Assembly: GCF_007828215.1 (NCBI RefSeq)
Contig: NZ_VIUE01000039.1
Coordinates: 1 to 39,919 of the forward strand
Length of the DNA: 39,919 bases
Origin: Pseudomonas sp. SJZ074
GTDB lineage: Bacteria; Pseudomonadota; Gammaproteobacteria; Pseudomonadales; Pseudomonadaceae
Direction: 5' to 3'
The position numbers and the translations under genes were made by a program. A model generated the notes under the pieces. It was not told where the DNA came from. It saw only the letters and a list, made by a program, of their open reading frames with translations, and ran no database searches. Every line of letters starts with the position of its first letter. Position 1 is the first letter of the stretch. Of the stretch, positions 15,745 to 23,183 are shown one piece after another.

Positions 15745-18411
15745 ATGTCTAACTCTATGCGGCTCAACCTGATTATGGGCCTGGTAGATAAAATCACGGC
15801 GCCCATTCAGAAAGTCACCGGCGAAACGACCCGGATGGGCGACAAGATCAAGGCGACCCAGGCAGAGCTATCCAGGCTGGGCAGCACGACAAAGGACATT
15901 GAGCACTTCAAGGCCCTACAGGAGCGCGGTGCCAAAACAAGCGCCGCCTTGGCTGATGCACAAGCCAAGGCAAGAGCCCTGGGGCAACAGATGGGCGCTA
16001 CGGCCGAGCCTTCGCGCAAAATGACCGCCGAGTTCGAGCGGGCTACCGCCCAGGTCAAGCGCTTGCAGGCCCAGCAGCAGGCGGAACGCCTGGAGCTGCA
16101 ACAGACGGGCGCTCGGCTGAAGGAGACCGGCGTCAGTACCGGTAAGCTGACCGAGGCGACGCGGCGGATTGAGGTCCAGACCAAGCGCTATAACGATCAG
16201 TTGGCCAAAGAGCAGAAGGCCCTGGATGCGGTCGCCGAGAAACAGAAGCGCCTGGGCGAGATAAAGAAACGTAACAGCGACATGCGGATGTCGGCCACCG
16301 CTGACGCCGTGGGTGTGGGGGCAGCGGTATTCAGTATTAAGCAACTGGTCGACGCCTATGGCGAGGTGGCCTCTGCCCAGGGGGAAATCGCGTCGCTTGG
16401 GATTGATACCAAGGGTATCGACGTTATCACCGCCAAGGCGAAGGCCTTTTCGAATCAGTGGGCGGGCACCACGACGCCCGAATTCATCCGGGCTGCATAC
16501 GACATCAAGTCCGCTATTTCCACGATCAGCGACGAAGCGGTCGGCGAATTTACCCGTATTGCAGCGCTTACCGGCCAGGCCACCAAATCCAGTACGGCCG
16601 AAATGACAAGCCTGATGGCCACCGGCTACGGTATTTATCGGCGCCAGTTTGACCAGTTCGGCGCCGGCGTGGTGACGGGCTGGAAGAACCTGTCAGCCGA
16701 AGAGCGCGACATCAAGTTTGGCGAGTACTTCGCGGCGGGGATCTCGGCCACCGCGAACTTGTACAAGACAGACGGTCCGCAGATGGCCGCCGCTATTTCC
16801 AACCTGGGCGCGGCCGCGACTTCGGCAAACGTGAGCTTTGCCGAACAGCTCGCCATCATGGGGCAGCTACAAACCACCATGACGGGCAGTGAGGCCGCCA
16901 CCAAATACCGGGCGTTCCTCACGGGAGCCGCCGGCGCTGGCAAGAAGCTGGGCCTATCGTTTCTCGACGCTGAAGATAATTTGAAGCGTATGCCTGACAT
17001 CTTGGCCACGATCCAGAAGAAGTATGGCAAGACGCTCGACGCACTGGAGTCGCAAGAGCTGAAAGAGGCCTTCGGTACGGATGAGGCCATCTCCTTGATT
17101 AAGCTGCTGTACCCCGAGGTTGACACCCTGCGCGGCAATATCGACACCATGGGTAAGAGCCTGAAGGGTGGTTTGACCGAGGTTGAGAAGATGGCGGCCA
17201 CGATGAACGCCGGCCCGGCCGAGGCCTTCAAGCGCCTCAGTCAGCGCAGCAGCAATGCCAGCGCAACCATTGGCCAGGTGTTCGCGCCGTCCATGATCTT
17301 TGCCGCCGGCGTATTGGGCGACTTAGCTTTGTGGGTCGCCGGCCTGGCCGAGCGCTTCCCGTTTCTAACCCAGGTACTGGCCTACGCCGTCATCGGGCTT
17401 GTCTCACTCGGCGCCGCGAGCATTGCGGGTCGCTTTGCGTTTTCCCTCATGTCCGACGGGGTGATGATGGCAGGGCGTGCCCTGGCGTTCTTCACGCTGA
17501 CGAACCTGCGCGCGCAGGCCGTGTTACTCGTAACGCGAATTCGCGCACATGCCGCCGCCGCCGGCGTCTTGTTGATGGGCGTCGCGTCGCGGACCTATGC
17601 CATAGCGGCGGCGATCATGACTGCCGCGCAATGGGCGTTAAACGTGGCGCTGTCGGCCAACCCTATCGGATTAATCATCATTGGCATTATGGCGCTTATC
17701 GCCGTGGTGGTTTTGGTGGTGCGCTACTGGGAGCCGCTTTCGGCGTTCTTTGCTGGCTTGTGGGAGAGCATCAAGGCGGCGTTTGTGGCGGGCTGGGACT
17801 TCATCAAGTCTCTGTTGATGTTTTCGCCCCTGGAGTTGCTGATTCAACTATGGGGCCCTTTGTCCGGGTTCTTTAGCGGTCTGTGGGAGGGCATCAAGTC
17901 GGTATGTGCCGCAGGTTGGGACATGGTCAAAGGAATGCTTTCCTTCAATCCACTTGAACCAGTGATGCAGGCCTGGGCGCCTCTGACGGAGTTTTTCTCA
18001 ACGTTGTGGGATGGCATCAAGAACGCGTGCGGGTCAGCTATCGAATGGATTGCCGGCAAGATCATGGGGCCGATTGAGGCCGTCAAGAATTTTGCCGGCG
18101 GGATCTTCGGCAGCGACTCGCCAGCGGCGGCAACCCAGCCAGCGGCAGCAGCGGCCGCCGCAGCAGCCGGGCCTGACGGTTCACCGCCTGTGCCGGGTGG
18201 GTCGCGTGTGGCGGCTGTCGGTGGCGTGGCGTCTCCGGCCGGGAAGGATGCCGCGCCGCAACCGGTTAACCAGTACGGCGGTATTACCGTTAACGCCGCG
18301 CCTGGAATGTCTGAAGAGCAGGTCGCGAAGAAAGTTCGGGCTGAGCTGGATGCCCGGGACCGACAGGCCGCCCGTGGTCAGCGCGGGCGCCTGGCGGACA
18401 ACGCTACTTAG
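15745..18411 (+). CDS. T: Tail tape measure protein
   Basis: An 888-residue protein that sets tail length. The N-terminal 200 residues are a long coiled coil (KIKATQAELSRLGSTTKDIEHFKALQERGAK...). A TMP domain follows (GEFTRIAALTGQATKSSTAEMTSLMATGYGIY, FAEQLAIMGQLQTTMTGSEAATKYRAFLTGAAGAGKKLG). The middle has several hydrophobic segments. Then come three tandem copies of a module built on WxPLxxFFxxLWxxIK (about residues 655-770), and a Pro/Ala-rich tail. I use ATG 15745 with GGGAG before it rather than GTG 15736. It carries the palindrome GTTACTCGTAAC at 17523. Confidence 0.95.
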   Translation: MSNSMRLNLIMGLVDKITAPIQKVTGETTRMGDKIKATQAELSRLGSTTKDIEHFKALQERGAKTSAALADAQAKARALGQQMGATAEPSRKMTAEFERATAQVKRLQAQQQAERLELQQTGARLKETGVSTGKLTEATRRIEVQTKRYNDQLAKEQKALDAVAEKQKRLGEIKKRNSDMRMSATADAVGVGAAVFSIKQLVDAYGEVASAQGEIASLGIDTKGIDVITAKAKAFSNQWAGTTTPEFIRAAYDIKSAISTISDEAVGEFTRIAALTGQATKSSTAEMTSLMATGYGIYRRQFDQFGAGVVTGWKNLSAEERDIKFGEYFAAGISATANLYKTDGPQMAAAISNLGAAATSANVSFAEQLAIMGQLQTTMTGSEAATKYRAFLTGAAGAGKKLGLSFLDAEDNLKRMPDILATIQKKYGKTLDALESQELKEAFGTDEAISLIKLLYPEVDTLRGNIDTMGKSLKGGLTEVEKMAATMNAGPAEAFKRLSQRSSNASATIGQVFAPSMIFAAGVLGDLALWVAGLAERFPFLTQVLAYAVIGLVSLGAASIAGRFAFSLMSDGVMMAGRALAFFTLTNLRAQAVLLVTRIRAHAAAAGVLLMGVASRTYAIAAAIMTAAQWALNVALSANPIGLIIIGIMALIAVVVLVVRYWEPLSAFFAGLWESIKAAFVAGWDFIKSLLMFSPLELLIQLWGPLSGFFSGLWEGIKSVCAAGWDMVKGMLSFNPLEPVMQAWAPLTEFFSTLWDGIKNACGSAIEWIAGKIMGPIEAVKNFAGGIFGSDSPAAATQPAAAAAAAAAGPDGSPPVPGGSRVAAVGGVASPAGKDAAPQPVNQYGGITVNAAPGMSEEQVAKKVRAELDARDRQAARGQRGRLADNAT
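17523..17534. promoter_or_regulatory. Dispersed palindrome GTTACTCGTAAC
   Basis: An exact member of the GTTAC-N2-GTAAC family, inside the tape measure gene. Confidence 0.5.
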
Positions 18412-18431
18412 CGATTTAGCGAAATAGCTAT
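18408..18431. repeat. Iteron array B after the tape measure gene
   Basis: Three units in 8-bp register, AGCGATTT-AGCGAAAT-AGCTATGC, begin on the tape measure stop codon. They are the same units found upstream of parA. The array runs straight into a terminator. Confidence 0.7.
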
Positions 18432-18452
18432 GCCGCCTTCGGGCGGCTTTTT
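18432..18452 (+). terminator. Intrinsic terminator after tape measure gene
   Basis: A GCCGCC-TTCG-GGCGGC hairpin is followed by five T. Confidence 0.88.
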
Positions 18453-18464
18453 CGTGGGGGCTAT

Positions 18465-18893
18465 ATGGCCGAAGTAATGATGGCGCTGGGCGACTTTCGC
18501 TTCAGCGTGAAAACAGCCGAGTACCAAAGCCTAACGACCTCGATGGCGTGGCGCTGGGCAAAAAAGGACCGCTACAAACACAAGCCAGGCAAGCAGTTTC
18601 ACGGGCCAGACAGCACTACCAAGGCCCTAGAAATAACAATCCATCCGCAGAGCCGCGCCGACGTGGTGCTGTTCGATCGCTTGCGCGTTATGGGTGACGC
18701 TGGCGAGCCGCTGCGCCTGGTTGCGGGTGGCTCGGCCCTGGTTGATGGCGAGCTGAAGCAGTCCGGCGCCGACCTGGGGTTATGGGTTATCGAGAGCCTG
18801 AACGTGGCCGACGATCATTTCATGCAGGACGGTACGCCCCTGGTACGCAAGGGCTCGTTGTCCATTTCCGAATACGGCGAAGACGAGGTGTAA
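18465..18893 (+). CDS. U: Tail protein U
   Basis: A 142-residue protein of the P2 GpU family, a component of the baseplate hub and tail completion. Family features are VMMALGDFRFSVKTAEYQSLTTSMAWRWAKKDRYKHKPGKQFHGPDSTTKALEITIHP and the C-terminal WVIESLNVADDHFMQDGTPLVRKGSLSISEYGED. The order U-X-D is that of P2. It starts at ATG 18465 with GGGGGC upstream. Confidence 0.94.
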   Translation: MAEVMMALGDFRFSVKTAEYQSLTTSMAWRWAKKDRYKHKPGKQFHGPDSTTKALEITIHPQSRADVVLFDRLRVMGDAGEPLRLVAGGSALVDGELKQSGADLGLWVIESLNVADDHFMQDGTPLVRKGSLSISEYGEDEV

Positions 18894-18896
18894 GCG

Positions 18897-19100
18897 ATGC
18901 AGTACCGCACCCGGCCCGGCGATATGCTCGATGCCATCTGCCACCGCTACTACAGCGGCCGCCCCGGGGCGACCGAGGCGGTGTTAGAGGCGAACCCCTT
19001 CCTTTGTCAGAAAGGCCCTGTACTGCCTGACGGCCTTCTGATCGACCTGCCCGAACTGCCGGCGGCTGTTGAGCCTGGCCAAGTGTCGTTATGGGATTAA
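18897..19100 (+). CDS. X: Tail protein X (LysM-like)
   Basis: A 67-residue protein of the P2 GpX family (67 in P2). It is a single LysM-like domain (YRTRPGDMLDAICHRYYSGRPGATEAVLEANPFL...LPDGLLIDLPEL) that probably binds peptidoglycan or stabilises the baseplate hub. It starts four bases after the U stop. Confidence 0.94.
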   Translation: MQYRTRPGDMLDAICHRYYSGRPGATEAVLEANPFLCQKGPVLPDGLLIDLPELPAAVEPGQVSLWD

Positions 19101-19178
19101 TCCACCCCCGTGGCGGGGGCGGATACAGCTTGGGTTCCTGGCGGTACGTGGTTTTATTTTTCTGCGCGGCGCATTTCA

Positions 19179-19197
19179 CCCCCAATTTGGGGGCTTT
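19179..19197 (+). terminator. Weak intrinsic terminator between X and D
   Basis: A CCCCC-AATTT-GGGGG hairpin is followed by CTTTG. The T tract is short, so read-through into gene D is likely. Confidence 0.5.
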
Positions 19198-19254
19198 GTG
19201 CTTGCACTTACAAAGTGAGGGGCCCCAACGCGGCCCATAACCTAGGGGTAAGTC

Positions 19255-20304
19255 ATGGCGAAAGCAGACTATCGAATCACCGCAAACGACGCGGACATTA
19301 CGGGGATGATCCGTAAGCGCTTTATCAAGCTGACACTTCAGGATTCCGCCGGCGAGGACAGCGACACGGTGGCCATCGAGCTGGATAACCGCGACAACAT
19401 GATTCGCTTGCCGTCCACGGGCGCCGAGTTGAAGGTGTGGATAGGCGAGCCTGGTGCGCTGATCTTCAAGGGGGCTTATCAAGTCGACGAGCTGGAAGTG
19501 CCGCTAGATGACGAAGCCCTAGTGATACACGGCAAGGCCGCCAAGATGCTGGGGGGGATCAAGTCGCCCAAAGACGCGACGTTCGACGACATGACGCTGG
19601 GCGCGCTGGTGGCCAAGATTGCGAAAGAGCATGGCTATGAAGCCGCCGTGGCGCCGGAGCTGGCTGGGCATGCATTCAAGCACATTGACCAGCGCGCCGA
19701 GTCTGACATGAACCTACTGACGCGGTTGTCGCGTGACCTGGGCGCGGTGGCCAAGCCGGTCGGTGGCAAGCTGGTGGTGGTGCCCAAGGGCCAGGCCAAG
19801 AGCGTTAGCGGCAAAGCCTTGTCGGCTGTTGCGATCAGCGACCCGAAGAACAGCAGCGGTCGCGTTACGATCCAAGAGCGTAACGACTACAGCTCTACGG
19901 TCGCGTACTGGTTCGACGAAAAGGAGCAACGCAAGGTCCCGGCCGTGGCTGAAGTCGTCGAAGGGAAAGTCGCGGTTCCCGGTGAAAAGCCCAATAACGC
20001 GGGCCAGGCCGAAGAGGACGCGGCCAATGCCGGTGGCCCGCGCTACATCATTCGAAAAACCTACCCGGACCAAAAAAGCGCCCAAGAGGCAGCAGCGGCC
20101 AAGCTGAAGCAGATGCAGCGGGGCAAGTCGACCATGTCCATTACCCGGCCGCTCACTCCGCAAATCGTGGCGGAAGGGCAAATTGTAGTCAGCAATCACA
20201 CAGCCAGTGCCAATCGCGTGTGGGCTGTTGAGTCGGTTACACATGTCATTGGATCGGGCGAGGTGGCATCGACCTCGGCGGAATGCGTGACGCCTTCTAA
20301 GTAA
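19255..20304 (+). CDS. D: Late control / baseplate hub protein D
   Basis: A 349-residue gpD-family protein (P2 D has 387), the gp27-like hub that joins tube to spike. Features are YRITANDADITGMIRKRFIKLTLQDSAGEDSDTVAIELDNRDNMIRLPSTGAELKVWIG, FKGAYQVDELEVPLDDEALVIHGKAAKM, and the C-terminal QRGKSTMSITRPLTPQIVAEGQIVVSNHTASANRVWAVESVTHVIG. It starts at ATG 19255 after GGGGTAAGTC. It closes the tail operon. Confidence 0.95.
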   Translation: MAKADYRITANDADITGMIRKRFIKLTLQDSAGEDSDTVAIELDNRDNMIRLPSTGAELKVWIGEPGALIFKGAYQVDELEVPLDDEALVIHGKAAKMLGGIKSPKDATFDDMTLGALVAKIAKEHGYEAAVAPELAGHAFKHIDQRAESDMNLLTRLSRDLGAVAKPVGGKLVVVPKGQAKSVSGKALSAVAISDPKNSSGRVTIQERNDYSSTVAYWFDEKEQRKVPAVAEVVEGKVAVPGEKPNNAGQAEEDAANAGGPRYIIRKTYPDQKSAQEAAAAKLKQMQRGKSTMSITRPLTPQIVAEGQIVVSNHTASANRVWAVESVTHVIGSGEVASTSAECVTPSK

Positions 20305-20393
20305 CAAGGCGTTTCGCTATCACTGTACGTATATCCATATGTTTTGGGCTTGAGTAGAATGCCGCGCATTGGCGTCAACAAGGATTGAAAAAA

Positions 20394-20588
20394 ATGACAC
20401 ACAACGGAAACCCTTTGATAGGTACGACCAACGGCGATACCATCGCTGGAATTCACGATTACATGACATGGTTGTTGCAGGTCACTGACAACGACGACCA
20501 GACCCCCAAAGGCATGATTTGCTCATTGCGGCTAGTCTTGGGGGCAGTCGGCAGCCTGAAGGTGCCGGCGGAAGAGAAAAAAACTTGA
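20394..20588 (+). CDS. Small protein of unknown function before the repA leader
   Basis: A 64-residue protein (MTHNGNPLIGTTNGDTIAGIHDYMTWLLQVTDNDDQTPKGMICSLRLVLGAVGSLKVPAEEKKT). I do not recognise it. I choose ATG 20394 because AAGGA lies 11-15 bases upstream. Its stop codon overlaps the first base of a repressor operator (20588). It lies between the tail operon and the replication region and could belong to either. Confidence 0.55.
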   Translation: MTHNGNPLIGTTNGDTIAGIHDYMTWLLQVTDNDDQTPKGMICSLRLVLGAVGSLKVPAEEKKT

Positions 20589-20602
20589 ACACTTTTAGTG
20601 TT
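20588..20602. promoter_or_regulatory. CI-type operator upstream of repA
   Basis: AACACT-TTT-AGTGTT is a perfect 15-bp inverted repeat of the same form as the operators flanking the repressor gene (32302, 32365). It lies 18 bases upstream of a -10-like TATATT (20621-20626). The repressor could therefore control a promoter reading into the repA leader. Confidence 0.7.
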
Positions 20603-20603
20603 G

Positions 20604-20626
20604 CGAGGCGAGCAGCGTGGTATATT
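20604..20626 (+). promoter_or_regulatory. Putative repA promoter
   Basis: A -10 hexamer TATATT is at 20621-20626. The -35 region falls on the right edge of the operator (about 20598-20603, GTGTTG, a poor match). The RNA would begin near 20633 and have a leader of about 190 nt before repA. The weak -35 makes this moderate evidence only. Confidence 0.45.
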
Positions 20627-20683
20627 CCCGCTGGTTGGCCTGGTGGCCACAGAGTGAAGAAGTAGATAAAACAAGGGTTTAGA

Positions 20684-20759
20684 AAAGAAAAAAGCCCGGG
20701 GTTGGCGCCCCAGGCTTTTTGGAGATCGGCGAGAAAGAAACTCTACGCGACCGCAGCAA
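20684..20759 (-). ncRNA. Candidate copy-control antisense RNA of repA
   Basis: On the minus strand there is a promoter-like pair TTGCTT (20789-20794) and TAAACT (20766-20771), 17 bases apart. An RNA starting near 20759 would end after about 75 nt in a strong intrinsic terminator. Its stem is formed by 20689-20696 with 20713-20720 plus GGGG/CCCC, and an oligo-T run follows on that strand. The apical loop on the mRNA strand is TTGGCG (20702-20707), the U-turn hexamer I know from the mRNA loop of IncI/IncB-type rep genes. Position, size and loop fit an Inc/CopA-like RNA. No transcript evidence is available. Confidence 0.55.
20688..20720. promoter_or_regulatory. repA leader hairpin with TTGGCG loop
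   Basis: AAAAAGCC-C-GGGG pairs with CCCC-A-GGCTTTTT, with one C/A mismatch, and closes a six-base loop TTGGCG. On the plus strand it is the presumed antisense target. On the minus strand, followed by a T run, it is an intrinsic terminator. Confidence 0.65.
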
Positions 20760-20770
20760 GGTCAGAGTTT
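20738..20770 (+). promoter_or_regulatory. Second repA leader hairpin
   Basis: AAACTCT pairs with AGAGTTT and GACC with GGTC, leaving loop GCAGCAA (20753-20759). The AGCAA of the loop is complementary to TTGCT at 20800-20804, 16 bases before the repA start. A competing AGCAA at 20790-20794 could pair with the same TTGCT. This suggests a switchable structure over the ribosome binding site, by analogy with the pseudoknot control of IncI-type rep genes. Confidence 0.4.
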
Positions 20771-20819
20771 AGCCGTCGGTCTTCTTCTAAGCAAGCGTAT
20801 TGCTCAGGGGAAAGAGTCA

Positions 20820-21791
20820 ATGACCGACATAACGACCTGTCTGGGTCGGCCTTCCATCATGTGGGGGCGGATGCCTTACCCGCACTCAGGTGAAAATCTG
20901 GGAACGGGAAACCGCTGTGGGCATGACCCGCTCAAGCCGGAATTCCATCTCTTCAATGAGCCGGACTGGTCAACCTCAATTCCCCAGGTCATGCGCAAGC
21001 TGATCGAGGCGGTAAAGGGCTATTACTACTCCCCGCTACACATCCTCCCCAGCCTGGGCAATCTGAACGGGCGCCGTAACAAGTCTGGCGACCCCCGCAA
21101 AAACCGATCAGAAGCCCGCGCCGCCGAAGTGCTGGTTATGCGTGCCATCCTGTATTTCACGGACTACGCGTCGTTACGGGTGGGTACGCCGAAGGCGGAC
21201 GGCCAGTTCATCGCGCGCAGTTGTGTGGAGCTGGCCAGGGTGGCCGGCTTACTGAAGGACAAGAAAACCCCGGACGAGCCCGACGAGCCCTCAGAGCGTT
21301 TCTGGCGGGCCTTCAGGCGCCTGCGCAAGGCGGGCGCCTTCGATGTTCATTTGCAGTACGTCGAAAAGCCAGACGGCAGCAAGCGGGCCCGGCCGGCGAT
21401 CAAGCGGTTAAATGAGAACTTCCTTGTTGCCCTGGGCGCCGTTTCGTTCGAGGCCCTGAAGAAGTTTCGCACCCATTGCTCGAACGAGCTGAAGAAGCTT
21501 CGCAGGGGCTACAAAGAGAAGTTCCCTCGGGAGTCTGACGCCGAGAAGGCCCGTGGCGGTTTGCGCCGTGCCCAGGGCGAAGACGGCGTCATAACATTTG
21601 CCGTTGGCACGCGTCGCGCCAAGACCGTCAACTACGACGACGCGAAAGCGGAATACGCGTCTGAGATCCGCGATAGGCATGCCGAGCTGTTGCGTAGCAA
21701 TCCTGACCTGTCGCAACCGGAAGTCGCGCGCCGCGTCATGCGGGAGTTCCCCGCCTTTGATGACTGGCTACGAGAACGCCAGGGCGGTTAA
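20820..21791 (+). CDS. Replication initiator RepA-like (IncFII-type family)
   Basis: A 323-residue basic protein that I read as a plasmid-type initiator. It has two probable winged-helix regions: about 95-165 (RAAEVLVMRAILYFTDYASLRVGTPKADGQFIARSCVELARVAGLL...RFWRAFRRLRKAGAFDVHLQYV) and about 180-240 (LNENFLVALGAVSFEALKKFRTHCSNELKKLRRGYKEKFPRE). The arrangement, with a helix-turn-helix scan, then 'F.AL.S.E.L...R', then a basic helix, resembles RepA of IncFII plasmids, but similarity is distant. It starts at ATG 20820 after GGGGAAAGAG. A structured leader precedes it and a long GC-rich non-coding region follows, as in IncFII-like replicons. It is the only plausible initiator in the genome. Confidence 0.65.
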   Translation: MTDITTCLGRPSIMWGRMPYPHSGENLGTGNRCGHDPLKPEFHLFNEPDWSTSIPQVMRKLIEAVKGYYYSPLHILPSLGNLNGRRNKSGDPRKNRSEARAAEVLVMRAILYFTDYASLRVGTPKADGQFIARSCVELARVAGLLKDKKTPDEPDEPSERFWRAFRRLRKAGAFDVHLQYVEKPDGSKRARPAIKRLNENFLVALGAVSFEALKKFRTHCSNELKKLRRGYKEKFPRESDAEKARGGLRRAQGEDGVITFAVGTRRAKTVNYDDAKAEYASEIRDRHAELLRSNPDLSQPEVARRVMREFPAFDDWLRERQGG

Positions 21792-21821
21792 CCCTCCGCC
21801 CCCTCCCCTACCCCCTCCCTT

Positions 21822-21846
21822 GCGCTGTCTGACCTGACAGCGCTTT
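21822..21846 (+). terminator. Hairpin / weak terminator after repA
   Basis: GCGCTGTC-TGACCT-GACAGCGC followed by TTT. The stem is perfect but the T run is short. In IncFII-like replicons the segment between repA and the origin (CIS) terminates transcription and loads RepA in cis. This hairpin could serve that role, by analogy only. Confidence 0.5.
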
Positions 21847-22531
21847 GCCGTGCCTGCCTGGTGCGGTTTATCCCCCTGACGCTTCGCTACGCTGCCTGGT
21901 GGCCCCCAAACCGGCTCATTTTTGGGTGTTTTCAGGCCGGTGCGCGCGCCCAAGAAGGCGCCGGCCGCCGGCAGCGCTCTTAGATGAAATATTAAGTGTT
22001 GCCATTGTGAATTTAGCCGTTCCAGGGTGCTTTTAGGTCCCCCCTGTGCTTCTGCTCTTACTTCTGCAAGAAGAATCTTTAGGTCTAACCTCAGCTTCGC
22101 AGTGGTTAGCCCTTCTTTAAATGCCTCGGCAAGCCGAGATCCTGTTTATGACGCAGCCGTCCCGGCTGCAACGATGTCGCCCGCAGTTCGTGCCTACGGC
22201 ACGGCGGGACGTGACGGCCAGCAGCACCGCCGCCGTTCCTCCAGTTTAAGGCCCGTTCCAGTTGCTGCACGCCAACCGACTACGCGCCCGGCCGCACACC
22301 CTGCAATGGCGTTTCGCGCCTTCACGCGCCTGCCTACGGCTTGCGCCGCTACGCGTCGCGGTCGATCAGGTTGGGGGGTGGGCTTGGCTCTGCCGTGGGC
22401 TTGCTAGCTTCCCCTGGGCGCGGCTGGGACGTTTTCGAAGGAAGGCAATACGTTTCCGGCGGGTACCCTCTCGCGTGCGTTGGATCGTGCGTTGATATCG
22501 GTAATTCGCCCTGGTCGCCCAGGGCGGACAA
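21847..22531. other. Non-coding region, candidate replication origin
   Basis: About 700 bases without a convincing gene. The first part is C-rich on the plus strand. An AT-rich island lies at 21978-22025 (GATGAAATATTAAGTG... to TGAATTTAGCC) in otherwise GC-rich sequence. TTAGGTC occurs at 22034 and again at 22079. I see no perfect DnaA box (TTATCCACA). Location just downstream of repA, together with the AT-rich island, makes this the best origin candidate. The rest shows no clear structure. Confidence 0.4.
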
Positions 22532-23026
22532 TCATAGGTGGCCGGGATGTGCTCGGGCATCGAGCACAAGGTTTTGTCCTGGCAGAAAATCGCATTCGTA
22601 GACGTGTGCCTGATAGGCGCCGAAACCGTTCTGAAATTCCACCTTGTCGCCAATGTAAGTTAGCGAACCTTTTTCCTTGTCCAGCCATCGGAACTTTGGA
22701 AATTTCCCCTCCAGGGTGCCGTCGGTCCAACGAGCGGTGTAGCTGGCCAGGCGTTCTACTCGTGGCTTGCATTGGGCCGTGGCCTGCATCACGTTTTTGT
22801 CGCCCCAGCATTGCAAGTCTGCATTACAGTCGGTCGAGGCTTGCGCCTGGTCGCTGTTGTTGCTGCCGGTGCATTTGACCGCAACGAAGGCAATCAAGCC
22901 CACGACGATCAGTCCGACAATAACGTCCTTCATTTTAAGGCCGGGGCTTTTGACGCCACAGTGCGGGCAGACCTCGGCTTTGTTCGATACTTCCTTGTGG
23001 CATTCCTTGCATTTTGTAATGGCCAT
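22532..23026 (-). CDS. Zinc-ribbon, single-TM protein with exported domain
   Basis: A 164-residue protein. Residues 1-30 are a zinc ribbon (CKEC...CPHC, spacing of two CxxC knuckles). Residues about 33-55 are a membrane helix (MKDVIVGLIVVGLIAFVAVKC). The rest is a Cys-containing domain, probably periplasmic (TDCNADLQCWGDKNVMQATAQCKPRVERLASYTARWTDGTL...). The start at 23026 has AGAGGAG upstream. It is transcribed against the surrounding genes, divergent from the regulator at 23184, with iteron array C between. The layout suggests expression in the lysogen, perhaps as a conversion or exclusion protein. Function is unknown. Confidence 0.75.
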   Translation of the reverse strand: MAITKCKECHKEVSNKAEVCPHCGVKSPGLKMKDVIVGLIVVGLIAFVAVKCTGSNNSDQAQASTDCNADLQCWGDKNVMQATAQCKPRVERLASYTARWTDGTLEGKFPKFRWLDKEKGSLTYIGDKVEFQNGFGAYQAHVYECDFLPGQNLVLDARAHPGHL

Positions 23027-23106
23027 ACGGCTTGGCTCCTCTGTGTTGGCGGCCGGCATTATCGCTATCTGCACCACAGAACGGAATTTTGTCGCGTGCA
23101 CTCGCA

Positions 23107-23134
23107 AGCTAAATAGCTATTGAGCTAAATAGCT
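23107..23134. repeat. Iteron array C
   Basis: Four units in exact 8-bp register: AGCTAAAT-AGCTATTG-AGCTAAAT-AGCT. It lies in the divergent promoter region of the zinc-ribbon gene and the regulator. A possible rightward promoter, TTGAGC (23120-23125) with TATGAG 16 bases on, is overlapped by the array. Confidence 0.8.
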
Positions 23135-23183
23135 GTAGACTTATGAGTCCTTTCGGCCGGTGTGACTGGCGACAGCTTTGGGG

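Noticed and set aside
20702..20893. Frame of 63 codons overlapping the repA start, as a possible Tap/RepY-like leader peptide
   Set aside because: It starts at a TTG inside the antisense-target hairpin with no RBS. Rep leader peptides usually have a recognisable start. I could not find a better leader frame.
21868..21876. DnaA box at TTTATCCCC
   Set aside because: At least two mismatches from TTATCCACA, a match expected by chance in this length.
22027..22601. Several open frames in the candidate origin region
   Set aside because: They overlap each other, lack good RBS and have irregular composition (Arg/Pro-rich), so I treat the region as non-coding.
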